DNA of 64,000 nt from positions 1-64,000 of the forward strand of contig CAKQXQ010000004.1 in NCBI GenBank assembly GCA_934292805.1, given 5' to 3'. The notes below the pieces were generated by a model, which was not told the origin of the DNA, ran no database searches, and saw only the letters and a program-made list of their open reading frames with translations. The stretch is from an uncultured Roseburia sp. (GTDB taxonomy: Bacteria > Bacillota > Clostridia > Lachnospirales > Lachnospiraceae). Position 1 is the stretch's first letter, and every line of letters begins with the position of its first letter. Positions 1-8,815 of the stretch are shown in pieces. Position numbers and translations under genes: made by a program.

Positions 1-72
1 TTAACGCCTGTGGAGATAGTAGGTTACGAGGTCTGCGAAGCAGGAAGCCCATTGGTTTTAGACAATGGGTAG
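1..72 (+). CDS. tnpB: TnpB (IS200/IS605 OrfB) C-terminal end, partial
   Basis: The first 23 codons read in frame 1 to a TAG stop and end in the residues CEAGSPLVLDNG. This tail is characteristic of TnpB/OrfB, the RNA-guided nuclease of IS200/IS605-type transposons. The start and the catalytic RuvC part lie outside the window, so activity cannot be judged. The coding end overlaps the hairpin of the element's right end, as is usual for the family, where the same stretch also serves as the 3' part of the guide (omega) RNA. Confidence 0.8.
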   Translation, partial: LTPVEIVGYEVCEAGSPLVLDNG

Positions 73-77
73 TTCAC
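48..77 (+). mobile_element. Right end of IS200/IS605-type element
   Basis: A perfect 7-bp hairpin (48-54 with 63-69, 8-nt loop) is followed by TTCAC at 73-77. In this family such a hairpin marks the right end of the element, and the bases just outside it become the guide of the TnpB RNA. The predicted guide therefore starts at about 78. The left end is outside the window. Confidence 0.7.
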
Positions 78-147
78 TGATTTGAGTCCTATTTTTTGAA
101 AAATCTGGAATCAGAAAATGTTTTGATCCGACAGCTAAAGCGGATGA

Positions 148-312
148 AAAAAAAGAGGTGTGTATTCTTCCATTGAGCATATCTATGGCTATGATTATGT
201 GACTTCCTGTTATAAGGATCATCCGCAGGATTCATGGAAACAGCTTGTAGAGTATATGCATGAGATGTATCCGGAGGCAACGGAGAAGCAGATAAGGAAG
301 GTGCTGAAGTAG
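148..312 (+). pseudogene. C-terminal remnant of an unrecognised gene
   Basis: An open frame of about 54 codons ends at TAG 310-312 and has no start codon with a ribosome binding site. Stops lie just upstream at 124, 136 and 145. The encoded tail is rich in charged and aromatic residues (for example WKQLVEYMHEMYPEA) and looks protein-like, but the family was not recognised. It directly follows the IS end, so the insertion or a deletion may have removed the 5' part. Confidence 0.35.
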
Positions 313-353
313 ATAGTGCATCTTTTGAGACAATCAGACAGGAGAAAATATTC

Positions 354-1022
354 ATGAGCAGAGAGGCAGATATAAAAATTTTAATGGACTCTTGGGAGGA
401 AAAACATAAAAATAATGGATATAAGCGTTTTATCAGAGATGGCATAGTGTGTGAAGAAAAATGGGAAACACAGCAGACGCCAAGAGTATGTTATTTCTTA
501 AAGGAAGCATACACTTCCAATGAGAATGGTTATAATTTAGTGGAAGATTTGCATGATTGTGAACACCCATGGACTATGTGGAGAAAAGTGGCAATATGGA
601 CACAGGCAATACATAATGCATTTGACCGGAATATTTGTGAGTATGATGATGAGGTTTTGCGATCCAGGGAAAAAGAGATTATTGACCGCATTGCTGTGGT
701 CAATGTGAAAAAAAGTAATGGTAGCAGTGGCTCAGAATATGAAGATTTGAAAAAGTACGCTCTGGAAGACAGGCTGGAAATAAAGCGTGAATTGGAAATT
801 ATTCAACCTGATATCATTGTATGTGGGAATAATCTCAGCCTATTGAAACTTATATTAGGAGAAGAACTACAGAATGATGATACATGGGATAATATGTTGG
901 CCATTTGGAAGGATACATTGGTGATTGATTATTATCATCCGGCTGTGCATTATCCTAATAGGGTTAATTATTATGCTTTAATGGCAATTTGTGATGTCGC
1001 AAGGAAAAAATATGGTATCTAA
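354..1022 (+). CDS. Hypothetical protein, 222 aa
   Basis: The gene encodes a soluble protein of 222 residues with no signal peptide or membrane segment. The start is supported by AGGAG about 10 nt upstream. The family was not recognised with confidence. The pattern PRVCYFLKEAY near residue 43, IIQPDIIVCGN in the middle and YYHPAVHYPNR near the C-terminus is loosely reminiscent of uracil-DNA-glycosylase-fold proteins (a hydrophobic strand, a second strand ending in G-N, then a late HP motif), but this is only an inference. The gene stands alone between the IS end and a strong terminator, which suggests accessory DNA. Confidence 0.6.
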   Translation: MSREADIKILMDSWEEKHKNNGYKRFIRDGIVCEEKWETQQTPRVCYFLKEAYTSNENGYNLVEDLHDCEHPWTMWRKVAIWTQAIHNAFDRNICEYDDEVLRSREKEIIDRIAVVNVKKSNGSSGSEYEDLKKYALEDRLEIKRELEIIQPDIIVCGNNLSLLKLILGEELQNDDTWDNMLAIWKDTLVIDYYHPAVHYPNRVNYYALMAICDVARKKYGI

Positions 1023-1047
1023 AAATAGTGAGAATCCAGGAGTAGTA

Positions 1048-1075
1048 TCCCCCGAAGTGTCTTCGGGGGATTTTT
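1048..1075 (+). terminator. Intrinsic terminator
   Basis: A perfect 10-bp GC-rich stem (1048-1057 with 1061-1070, loop TGT) is followed by five T. It closes the 222-aa gene. Confidence 0.85.
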
Positions 1076-1153
1076 GGATGGAAAACAACAGATTCTGGAA
1101 AAATGTTAATATGAATATAAGAAAGGGGATTCCTAACATTTGGAGGACGTGGC

Positions 1154-1324
1154 ATGCTAAAAAGAAAAGTATATCAGGAACTTTTAAAATGGAAAGAAAA
1201 GGTTTCTGACTTCGTGTATGAAAATGGTGCAGAGGTTTTGTATCTGCCATGGTATGATCCTTTTCTCCATGCAGGAAAAAAGCAGGAAAAACTGGTTTAT
1301 GAGATCGATCTGGGCGGACTGTAA
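1154..1324 (+). pseudogene. Small ORF, probable deleted ATPase remnant
   Basis: A 56-codon frame starts at ATG 1154 behind GGAGG and ends at TAA 1322. Its first residues, MLKRKVYQELLKWKE, match the usual N-terminus of the AAA/DUF4143 ATPases common in Clostridia. The P-loop that should follow is missing, and the frame continues into VLYLPWYDPF and a short tail. An in-frame internal deletion is the simplest explanation. A genuine small protein cannot be excluded because start and ribosome binding site are intact. Confidence 0.4.
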
Positions 1325-1344
1325 AGAGAATTAAGGGAGATAAA

Positions 1345-1385
1345 TTTTATTCGGTTGCGGCTGACTCGGTTACAACCGAATAAAA
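1345..1385. promoter_or_regulatory. Inverted repeat, possible operator
   Basis: A perfect 13-bp inverted repeat (1345-1357 with 1373-1385) is spaced by 15 bp. The spacer holds another copy of the TCGGTT half-site. It abuts the -35 box of the next promoter, so it could be an operator or a terminator for the small upstream ORF, although no T-tract follows. Confidence 0.5.
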
Positions 1386-1386
1386 A

Positions 1387-1415
1387 TTGACATTCTGAAT
1401 AATAATAATTATACT
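1387..1415 (+). promoter_or_regulatory. Sigma-A promoter of the ATPase gene
   Basis: TTGACA at 1387-1392 and TATACT at 1410-1415 are separated by exactly 17 bp. The predicted transcript has a leader of about 105 nt before the ATPase at 1527. Confidence 0.75.
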
Positions 1416-1526
1416 TATGATATTATAAGAGATAGATTGAAATGATTATGTAGATATATGTAACGGAGCAAAATTTTATTCACACAGAATTTGAAATTTT
1501 GAACGCAGGAAAGACAGGGTATCATA

Positions 1527-2912
1527 ATGATGAAATTTTATGGCAGGGAAACAGAAAGAAAAAAATTAAATTCCATGTTTTGCACAGACGGTCAGATGAT
1601 CTCTCTGATCTACGGACGAAGAAGGATTGGAAAAAGTGAACTGATTAGACAGGTGCTCAAGGAAACAGAACTGAAAAGTATTTATTACGAATGCAAGCAG
1701 ACAACGGAACAGAATAATGTAGACAGCCTTTCTGAACTGGTAGGAGAAGCATTCGATTTTCCAAAGCCTGCATTTGCCGATATGGAGAGTCTGCTTCGAT
1801 TTTTATTTCGGACGTCGGAAAAAGAGCCGCTCATTCTTGTTTTGGATGAATACCCATATCTGCGTGAAAATGTAAAAGGATTGGATAGCGTGCTCCAGTC
1901 TGTGATTGACGAGTACCGTGATCGTTCTAACATGAAGTTTATTATCTGTGGTTCCTATGTAGATACGATGAAAGAACTTCTGGCAAAACAGAATCCATTA
2001 TATGGAAGAATCGACCTTACGTTGAACTTAAAACCGATGGATTACTATGAGTCGGCACTGTTTTATCCTGATTTTTCAGATGAAGATAAAGTGAGGATTT
2101 ACAGTGTGTTCGGCGGAATCCCTTATTATAACCGGTTGATCGATGGAAAGAAAAGTGTAAGAGAGAATATTATAGACCTGATCGCATCACCGGGGGCACG
2201 TCTGGAAAACGAGGTGTCAATGTATTTAAGTTCGGAAATATCGAAAATCACAAATGCCAATGAAGTATTTGAAACACTTGCAAAAGGTTTTTCCAGATAT
2301 AAGGACATTCTTGACCAGTCACATGTTTCGAGTGGACCAGCACTTGTGGATGTCCTTGACAAATTGATACGTATGGATGTTGTGGCAAAAATTACGCCAA
2401 TCAACGATGAAAATAATCGGAAAAAATCGGGATATTTTATTTCAGATAATCTATCATTGTTTTACTATAAATATATTTTCAGAAATATATCCCGCATGAA
2501 TATCATGGACTCAGATGTTTTTTATGACCGTTATATCGCGGAAGATTTTGAAACAAAATATGTTCCGAAAGTTTTTGAGGATGTGTGCAGGCAGTACCTC
2601 ATCAGAAGAAACCGTAAAGGGTTGATGGATGAAATTTTCGAAAAAATAGGAAAATATTATTATGATGATCCGATAGCAAAAAAGAACGGAGAATTTGATA
2701 TCGTAACGCAGGACGATAAAGGATATATTTTTTATGAAGCAAAATTTCGCAAAGAACCAGTGACAGAACAGATGATCCAGGAAGAGATCCGTCAGGTGGA
2801 ACAGACAGGGCTTAAGTGTTATAAATATGGATTTTTTTCAAGGTCAGGATTTGTATGTAAAGAGGCAGACAACCTGAGTTTGGTTGGATTAAGAGCGGTA
2901 TATGAATCATAA
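1527..2912 (+). CDS. ATPase_2/DUF234 family protein with nuclease-like C-terminus
   Basis: This 461-aa protein belongs to the archaeal-type ATPase family (ATPase_2). The P-loop GRRRIGKS lies at residues 30-37 and the Walker B box LILVLDEYPYL near residue 105. The C-terminal part fits DUF234: D391 in GEFDIV followed by E404-A-K406 forms a PD-(D/E)XK-type nuclease signature. No membrane segment is visible. Two adjacent ATG codons (1527, 1530) can serve as start. The gene is monocistronic with its own strong promoter and inverted repeat and a terminator behind it. The cellular role of the family is not established; roles in defence or mobile DNA are suggested only by its scattered distribution. 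Confidence 0.85.
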   Translation: MMKFYGRETERKKLNSMFCTDGQMISLIYGRRRIGKSELIRQVLKETELKSIYYECKQTTEQNNVDSLSELVGEAFDFPKPAFADMESLLRFLFRTSEKEPLILVLDEYPYLRENVKGLDSVLQSVIDEYRDRSNMKFIICGSYVDTMKELLAKQNPLYGRIDLTLNLKPMDYYESALFYPDFSDEDKVRIYSVFGGIPYYNRLIDGKKSVRENIIDLIASPGARLENEVSMYLSSEISKITNANEVFETLAKGFSRYKDILDQSHVSSGPALVDVLDKLIRMDVVAKITPINDENNRKKSGYFISDNLSLFYYKYIFRNISRMNIMDSDVFYDRYIAEDFETKYVPKVFEDVCRQYLIRRNRKGLMDEIFEKIGKYYYDDPIAKKNGEFDIVTQDDKGYIFYEAKFRKEPVTEQMIQEEIRQVEQTGLKCYKYGFFSRSGFVCKEADNLSLVGLRAVYES

Positions 2913-2926
2913 ATGATGAAATAATA

Positions 2927-2957
2927 AACCGGGGCTGTCGCAGACAGTCCCGGTTTT
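2927..2957. terminator. Bidirectional terminator
   Basis: A 13-bp stem with one G-T pair (2927-2939 with 2943-2955, loop GCA) lies between the convergent ATPase and esterase genes. It has a T-tract on the plus strand and an AT-rich flank on the minus strand. Confidence 0.8.
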
Positions 2958-2988
2958 GATATAAGCCAGTACGAATAAAATTCTGTGA

Positions 2989-4254
2989 TCAGCGAAAAAT
3001 CTTTGGCAGAAAATTATATAAAGCCAGATGCCAGGAACCGATTGAGTGATATCGCATCGGGTAAACATCAAAGCACGTGTTTTCACCTGAAACCAGACGG
3101 TCGTCTGTCTGCAAAAGTGTCTGATAGTCGTGAAGTTGTCCCGGCAATGCAAAGTCAAAGGTTCCACTGGAAACATACAGATAATGGATCGGATAATCTC
3201 TGAATGCATCAGACTGTAAATGTTCTTTGAAATAATCAGCATCTGTTCTGCTTCCACTGAAAGCACCAAACCAGGAAAAGTAATCAAGACTGCCACAGAG
3301 AACAGAATGATACATTGTTACCGCACCGCGGGAGAGACCTGCAAAGGCACGATGATCCCTGCTTGCAATAAAGCCTTCGTTGCTGTAGCTTTTGGCATAA
3401 GTGGAATACTTGCTTTCTACGGCTGGCATAAGGTCATTTTTTAATTCCTGCACGAAAGAGTAGGTGAGCTGATCAAGGTCATCCATACAGTCATCTTCGA
3501 CATAAAAAGACGGAGTGACAATGATGAGTGGTTTTATGTCACCATTCTCTATCATACGATCGATCATTGTCTTGTTATATGAAAATGTCTTCAGCCAGTA
3601 GTTTTCATCATCTCCGGTACCATGCATAAGATAAAGAATATTATAAGACACGGAAGGATCATAATCATATGGAAGATACACGCAGGCTTTCTTTTCAAGA
3701 CTGCGGGAGTCCGTTGCATAAGCCAGAGTCTGATAAGAGATTTCTTCTACCGTTCCGCTGTGACCGGTGGAAGAATCTGAGTCATAGCAGGCAGGAACTT
3801 CCCAGATATTTGGTTTGGCATTGAAAGAAAGCTTTTGAGCTGCGACGGATTCATAACGCCAGTATCCAAGCGAACACAGTAAAAGAAGTGCAAGCGAAAG
3901 GAGCGGTAAAAAAAGCTTTTTATATCTGTAAAAATATTTGTCTGGATAAAAAAATGAAGTAATTGAAGCAATCAGTGCGATCACAAATTGCAACAGTAAT
4001 TCATAGTTGTTAACAAGATGGCCAAAAGAGTTACAGAAATTGTTTAAAATACCAAGGGCAATAGTAAGCATCGGATAAAACAGGATTGGGATAGAAATGA
4101 TGCCGCCTATTGCACATAGCATGACAATCGCCTGAATAAGAATAAAAGTATAAACAGTGGCGGTATTGTCATAGCCGGCATAATGGATTATTTCAGCGAT
4201 ACCGGTCGCACATAGCAGAATAGAATAAATACAAAAAATATTTAATTTTTTCAT
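2989..4254 (-). CDS. Membrane-anchored CE1-type esterase
   Basis: The start was placed at 4254 (MKKLNIF) because GGAG lies 8 nt upstream; a longer in-frame start at 4326 lacks a site. The 421-aa product has about five membrane segments within residues 4-130, followed by an esterase D/CE1-type alpha/beta-hydrolase domain. LYLMHGTGDDENYW is the typical oxyanion region, S308 in AGLSRG is the nucleophile, and the late motifs SSGTFDFA and HSIGSWHLALYNFLP supply the Asp and His. The domain probably lies outside the membrane and removes acyl groups from carbohydrates or other esters. It is divergent from the GH3 gene, and a joint role in glycan breakdown is an inference. Confidence 0.8.
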   Translation of the reverse strand: MKKLNIFCIYSILLCATGIAEIIHYAGYDNTATVYTFILIQAIVMLCAIGGIISIPILFYPMLTIALGILNNFCNSFGHLVNNYELLLQFVIALIASITSFFYPDKYFYRYKKLFLPLLSLALLLLCSLGYWRYESVAAQKLSFNAKPNIWEVPACYDSDSSTGHSGTVEEISYQTLAYATDSRSLEKKACVYLPYDYDPSVSYNILYLMHGTGDDENYWLKTFSYNKTMIDRMIENGDIKPLIIVTPSFYVEDDCMDDLDQLTYSFVQELKNDLMPAVESKYSTYAKSYSNEGFIASRDHRAFAGLSRGAVTMYHSVLCGSLDYFSWFGAFSGSRTDADYFKEHLQSDAFRDYPIHYLYVSSGTFDFALPGQLHDYQTLLQTDDRLVSGENTCFDVYPMRYHSIGSWHLALYNFLPKIFR

Positions 4255-4457
4255 GTTAGTCTCCTGATCAGGGCAAAAACTGCCGTTATTTTCTGTATTT
4301 ATCATATCATAGTCTGGTCTTTTCAAAGATGTTGTTTTTGCCTGAAAATGAACCAGATTTGCCCAATATAAGAATAGCGGAAATATTTTGATATAGTCTT
4401 CCTATAGCACAAATGACAGAGAAAACTGTCTGTGGAAAAAAAGGAGGAGATTGGAAT

Positions 4458-7400
4458 ATGAAAAGAAATTCCGAAAAACTGTGGCGTGGTCTGACAACGA
4501 CAACTGCATCTTTACTTGCAATTGCACTTGGCGGAACCTCCATAGCAAATGCCAGGGTTGATTTTATGAATGCCACACTGGGTACATCAAGTTACAAAGT
4601 GGAGCAGTCAGAGGATGAATCAGACGGCATTTATTTTGCATCAGAATATGATAACCTTGAAGATCTTGTAAAGGCAAAAGAGGAACTGGCGGCAGAAATA
4701 TCATCGGAAGGATCTGTATTATTTAAAAATGAGAACCAGACACTTCCGTTAGACAAGTCTTCTGAAAAGGTGACATTATGGGGATTAAACAGTCATCTGC
4801 CTGGACTTGGAGGATTGATCGGTTCTTCAGTAGTAGCAGATGCAGCAGATGGACAGGTAGCGTATGGGATTGAAGAGGCTATGGCTGAAAAAGGCTTTCT
4901 TGTAAACGAGACAATGAAGGATTTTTATGCCAGCGATGCCTGTGCATCTTATTATAGAAAGGCAGCATTTTTTGGCAATGAGGTTCCGGGACACAGCCTT
5001 GTTCCGGCATTTGCAGCATCCTATAATGAGGCAGATACGTATATTGTAGGGGAAGCACCGTCTGATGTGTATACAGAAGAAGTATTAAATTCTGCAAAAG
5101 ATACAACTGCAGTAGTTGTTTTATCAAGAGACAGTTCTGAGGCATCTGACTATAGCACAAATATGAAAGATCCAAATGGAGACAGTTTTACAACACCGAT
5201 GTCAATCTCGGCGTATGAAAGAGAAATGATAAAGCTTGCCAAAGAAAACAGTAATGGCAAAGTGGTGGTTCTTATTAATTCAGATGTGCCAATGGAAATT
5301 GAGGAATTGAAGGAGGATCCACAGATCGGAGCTATTCTCTGGACCGGACTTCCTGGAATGAATGGATTCTTAGGAGTATGTGACGTACTTTCAGGAGATG
5401 TGAACCCTTCCGGACATATTTCTGATACATATGCAGTAAATTCAACATCTTCGCCGGCTATGACTAATTTCGGGCTCTATATGTATACTAATAATTCCAC
5501 AGCAGGAGCAGAGGCAGAACTTACAGATGTTAATAAAGCAGACTGGTATGTTGTTGAAACAGAAGGAATCTATATAGGATACAAATATTATGAGACCAGA
5601 TATGAAGACAGTGTCTTAGGCCAGGGCAATGCGAATGCAAACGAAGGTTCTTCAACAGAATCCGGCTGGAATTATGCGGATGAAGTGACATATCCGTTTG
5701 GTTATGGCTTATCTTATACTACTTTCGAACAGAAGCTTGATAGTGTGGATGTAAGTGTCGGAGAAAAAGGAATTGCAAAAGTAACAGTTACCAATACCGG
5801 TAATGTGGCAGGAAAAGATGTTGTACAGCTTTATGTCCAGACACCTTATACTGTTGGAGGACTGGAAAAATCAGCAGTACAGCTCCTGGATTTTGGCAAG
5901 ACAAAAGTGCTGAATCCTGGTGAATCAGAGACAATTGAAATTGAATTTGATCCGGAATATATGGCAAGCTATGATGAAAATCTTACAAAAGAAGATGGAA
6001 CAAATGGGGCATGGGTTCTGGATGCCGGGGAGTATTATTTCACAGTCGGAAACGGTGCACATGAAGCATTAAATAATATTATTGCCGCAAAAACAGGAAC
6101 AACAGATAACCTTGTGACAATCACAGACAGTGAAATGATTCAGCCGGAAAATGTAACAACAGTGAGTTTACAGGCTGATTCAGAAACATACTCTGTTAAT
6201 GTAGAAAATGCATTGCAGGATTGTGATATTAACAATTTCATCCAGGGAGCTGCGGAATATACGACAAGATCTGACTGGAGCAAAGGATGGAAAGAAGTAG
6301 AGAATATTACCCCGACAGAAGAAATGATGGTTGGATTAACCAATTCTACTTATGAACTCACAGAAAACTCAGACGAGGAAGTAGTCTGGGGAGCAGACAA
6401 TGGACTGCGTGCAGTAGATTTTATTATTACCAATGATGACGGAAGCTTTGCAGGCGTGCTGCCATTAACAGATTCCAGATGGGATGAACTGATGGATCAG
6501 CTGACATTGGAAGAAGCAGCAACTTTCATTGAAAAAGCCGGAGATAAGAACTTTGAAAAACTGGATTCAATTTCACTTCCGGAAGCAATCTGGTATGATG
6601 GACCGATCGGATACAGCTATGATCAGGTTGCAGGATATCTCACCAGATGGTCAGCTACAAACGCAGGTGAACCAACCTATGTATCTGAAGATAATGAATA
6701 TGCAAAATATTCTATGAGTTCCATGCCGACAGAACCGGTAGTTGCAGCGACATTCAATAAAGAACTGGTAGAGCGTGAAGGGGAACTTCTCGGGGAAGAC
6801 AGCCTGTGGGCAAATGCAAATTCTCTGGCAGCTCCGGGCTTAAATATTCATCGTGCACCATATTGCTCAAGAAACCATGAATACTATTCAGAGGATGCGA
6901 TGCTTACCAATTTATTGGGACAGGCAGTCTGCAAAGGAGGAAAATCCAAAGGTATGATGATGATGCCAAAGCATTATGCAATGAATCATCAGGAATTGAA
7001 TCGTTCCGGAGTATCTACTTTCTTTGATGAGCAGGCAGCACGCGAGAATGAACTCCGTGCTTTCCAGGGAGTTATGGAAAACAATTATGCACAGGGAATC
7101 ATGACTGGCTTTAACCGTCTTGGAACAGTATTCTCTGGTGCAAATGAGGGAACTCAGGTTCAGATTGCAAGAAATGAATGGGGATATGAAGGCTGGATCG
7201 TTACGGATATGGTAAATGGTGCAGACTACATGAACTGGAAAGATGTTGTATTCGGAGGCGGAGGTGGATGCCTTACAACGTCTGCATATGAGAGTTCTGA
7301 AATCGGTTCTATGACAAGTGCTGAGAATCTGAAGCTTATTGCAAAAGACAGCAACTTCCAGAAAAAAATGAAAGAAGATATTAAGTATTTTGTATACAAT

Positions 7401-7610
7401 ACCATTGCAAGTAATGATATGAATGGTATCACATCTTCTACCAGATATGTGAAAGTAATGACATGGTGGCAGATCGCACTTGTTTCTGCAGAAGGATTCT
7501 TTGGAGTGATCACATTATTATTTGCAGTACTTTATCTTCGTGCAGCAACAAAAAAAGAAATCATTATCAGTGTTGAGAAGGGGGAAGACCATGAGTTATC
7601 TGAAAAATAA
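4458..7610 (+). CDS. Domain-permuted, membrane-anchored GH3 glycosidase
   Basis: The start at 4458 has a perfect AGGAGGAGA site. The 1050-aa protein begins with a signal-like segment (about 13-31). The GH3 C-terminal domain comes first (from about residue 83, SEGSVLFKNENQTLPL), then a fibronectin III-like domain (about 430-535), and only then the GH3 TIM-barrel (about 670-985), so the usual order is reversed. The barrel carries RNHEYYSED, KHYAMNHQE and the nucleophile D917 in GWIVTDM. A C-terminal membrane helix (about 1000-1027) ends the protein. Reversed order is known from rumen beta-glucosidases of Ruminococcus albus and Butyrivibrio. Exo-acting beta-glucosidase or a related activity at the cell surface is likely; the exact substrate is not. 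Confidence 0.9.
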   Translation: MKRNSEKLWRGLTTTTASLLAIALGGTSIANARVDFMNATLGTSSYKVEQSEDESDGIYFASEYDNLEDLVKAKEELAAEISSEGSVLFKNENQTLPLDKSSEKVTLWGLNSHLPGLGGLIGSSVVADAADGQVAYGIEEAMAEKGFLVNETMKDFYASDACASYYRKAAFFGNEVPGHSLVPAFAASYNEADTYIVGEAPSDVYTEEVLNSAKDTTAVVVLSRDSSEASDYSTNMKDPNGDSFTTPMSISAYEREMIKLAKENSNGKVVVLINSDVPMEIEELKEDPQIGAILWTGLPGMNGFLGVCDVLSGDVNPSGHISDTYAVNSTSSPAMTNFGLYMYTNNSTAGAEAELTDVNKADWYVVETEGIYIGYKYYETRYEDSVLGQGNANANEGSSTESGWNYADEVTYPFGYGLSYTTFEQKLDSVDVSVGEKGIAKVTVTNTGNVAGKDVVQLYVQTPYTVGGLEKSAVQLLDFGKTKVLNPGESETIEIEFDPEYMASYDENLTKEDGTNGAWVLDAGEYYFTVGNGAHEALNNIIAAKTGTTDNLVTITDSEMIQPENVTTVSLQADSETYSVNVENALQDCDINNFIQGAAEYTTRSDWSKGWKEVENITPTEEMMVGLTNSTYELTENSDEEVVWGADNGLRAVDFIITNDDGSFAGVLPLTDSRWDELMDQLTLEEAATFIEKAGDKNFEKLDSISLPEAIWYDGPIGYSYDQVAGYLTRWSATNAGEPTYVSEDNEYAKYSMSSMPTEPVVAATFNKELVEREGELLGEDSLWANANSLAAPGLNIHRAPYCSRNHEYYSEDAMLTNLLGQAVCKGGKSKGMMMMPKHYAMNHQELNRSGVSTFFDEQAARENELRAFQGVMENNYAQGIMTGFNRLGTVFSGANEGTQVQIARNEWGYEGWIVTDMVNGADYMNWKDVVFGGGGGCLTTSAYESSEIGSMTSAENLKLIAKDSNFQKKMKEDIKYFVYNTIASNDMNGITSSTRYVKVMTWWQIALVSAEGFFGVITLLFAVLYLRAATKKEIIISVEKGEDHELSEK

Positions 7611-7998
7611 AACAGCAGGATTTTACCTGAGCTGGATTGCGGCAATTCTGATATTTGGCAGCGTAATTTCCTACCAGCAGGCTGGAAGGAAAGAAAATTA
7701 CATTAGCGTATTGATGGTTGTCATCCTTATTTTGCAGGCGATAGGTTCTATTCTTATGGGATGGATCAAGGATTGCAAATGGATCAGCCTGCTCTTGACA
7801 GTAAATGCGGTATTAACAGCAGTGGCTCTCATTAACAGCTTTTTTACGCAGGTGGATGCACTGGGGTATGTAGTATCCGGTCTGTATGGATTTGAAACAG
7901 TCCGTTCTTTTGTGACAGCAGCAGCCTGCATGGCGGTTGCATTGGTTCTCTATATTATTTCATCCTACATCGGGTTTGAAAAAAGTAAGGATCTGTAA
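7591..7998 (+). CDS. Small four-helix membrane protein
   Basis: The start at 7591 follows AGGGGGA and overlaps the last 20 nt of the GH3 gene, so the two are translationally coupled. The 135-aa product has about four hydrophobic helices and a charged tail (FEKSKDL). No family was recognised. The overlap suggests it helps insert, anchor or regulate the GH3 enzyme, but nothing in the sequence proves this. Confidence 0.75.
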   Translation: MSYLKNKTAGFYLSWIAAILIFGSVISYQQAGRKENYISVLMVVILILQAIGSILMGWIKDCKWISLLLTVNAVLTAVALINSFFTQVDALGYVVSGLYGFETVRSFVTAAACMAVALVLYIISSYIGFEKSKDL

Positions 7999-8031
7999 TA
8001 AAATAAAAATATATATGTAAAAAGTAGCTAT

Positions 8032-8068
8032 AAAGCCGGTCGTTTCATAAATGGATCACCGGCTTTTT
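8032..8068 (+). terminator. Intrinsic terminator
   Basis: The 9-bp stem AAAGCCGGT (8032-8040) pairs with 8058-8066, with a 17-nt loop and a T-tract. It ends the GH3 operon. Confidence 0.8.
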
Positions 8069-8103
8069 GGCAATGAGCGGACAAAATTTATGGGGGAGAG
8101 GGA

Positions 8104-8814
8104 ATGCTTACAGTTGCAATTGTAGAGGATGATTTAAAAAGTGCACAGTTGCTGACAAAGTATATAGAACGTTACAGTGCAGAGAAGAAAGTGCAGCTTA
8201 CTGTTTTACATTATACAAATGGATTGAATTTTATCAGCGAGTATAAAGCAAACTGTGACATTGTACTTATGGATATTGAGATGCCTCATATGAACGGATT
8301 GGAGACAGCAAAGAAGTTACGGGTATTGGACGCACAGATTCCATTGATTTTTATTACCAATATGGCACAGTATGCAATTAATGGTTATGAAGTGCAGGCA
8401 TTGGATTTTATGGTAAAACCGGTAGAATATTTTAATTTTTCACTGAAATTAGACCGTGCAGTAAGGATATGTAAGGAAAATAAAATATCTTATATATATG
8501 TTCAGAGCGACCTTGGAATGAGAAAAATAAACACATCAGAGCTGATCTATATAGAGAGTGAAAAGCATTATATTTTTCTGCATACGGAGCAGGACTGCTA
8601 CAAGTTGCGGAGCACGATGCAGGAGTTTATAGAGAAACTTCCAAAAGAGAAGTTTGCGTGCTGCAGTAAATCTTTTTGTGCAAATATGGAATACGTAACG
8701 AAGTTTGGACCGAAGAGCATTACAGTACGAGGTACGGAAATCAGTATTTCCAGAAATTATAAAAAAGAATTTCTGGATCAGATGACGACTTATATTAACC
8801 GGGGAGGAAACTGA
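8104..8814 (+). CDS. LytTR-type response regulator
   Basis: This 236-aa protein has an N-terminal receiver domain with the acidic pair VEDD, the phospho-acceptor Asp in DIVLMDIEMP and the conserved Lys in VKPVEY. A C-terminal LytTR DNA-binding domain follows from about residue 130 (for example LIYIESEKHYIFL). It is the AgrA/LytR type. GGGGGAGAGGGA precedes the ATG. The stop is one base from the start of the kinase gene, so the pair forms an operon. No cognate signal-peptide gene was seen next to it. Confidence 0.9.
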   Translation: MLTVAIVEDDLKSAQLLTKYIERYSAEKKVQLTVLHYTNGLNFISEYKANCDIVLMDIEMPHMNGLETAKKLRVLDAQIPLIFITNMAQYAINGYEVQALDFMVKPVEYFNFSLKLDRAVRICKENKISYIYVQSDLGMRKINTSELIYIESEKHYIFLHTEQDCYKLRSTMQEFIEKLPKEKFACCSKSFCANMEYVTKFGPKSITVRGTEISISRNYKKEFLDQMTTYINRGGN

Positions 8815-8815
8815 T

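Noticed and set aside
1387..1526. Possible riboswitch in the leader of the DUF234 ATPase
   Set aside because: Beyond the inverted repeat upstream of the promoter, the transcribed leader is AT-rich without a clear conserved fold.
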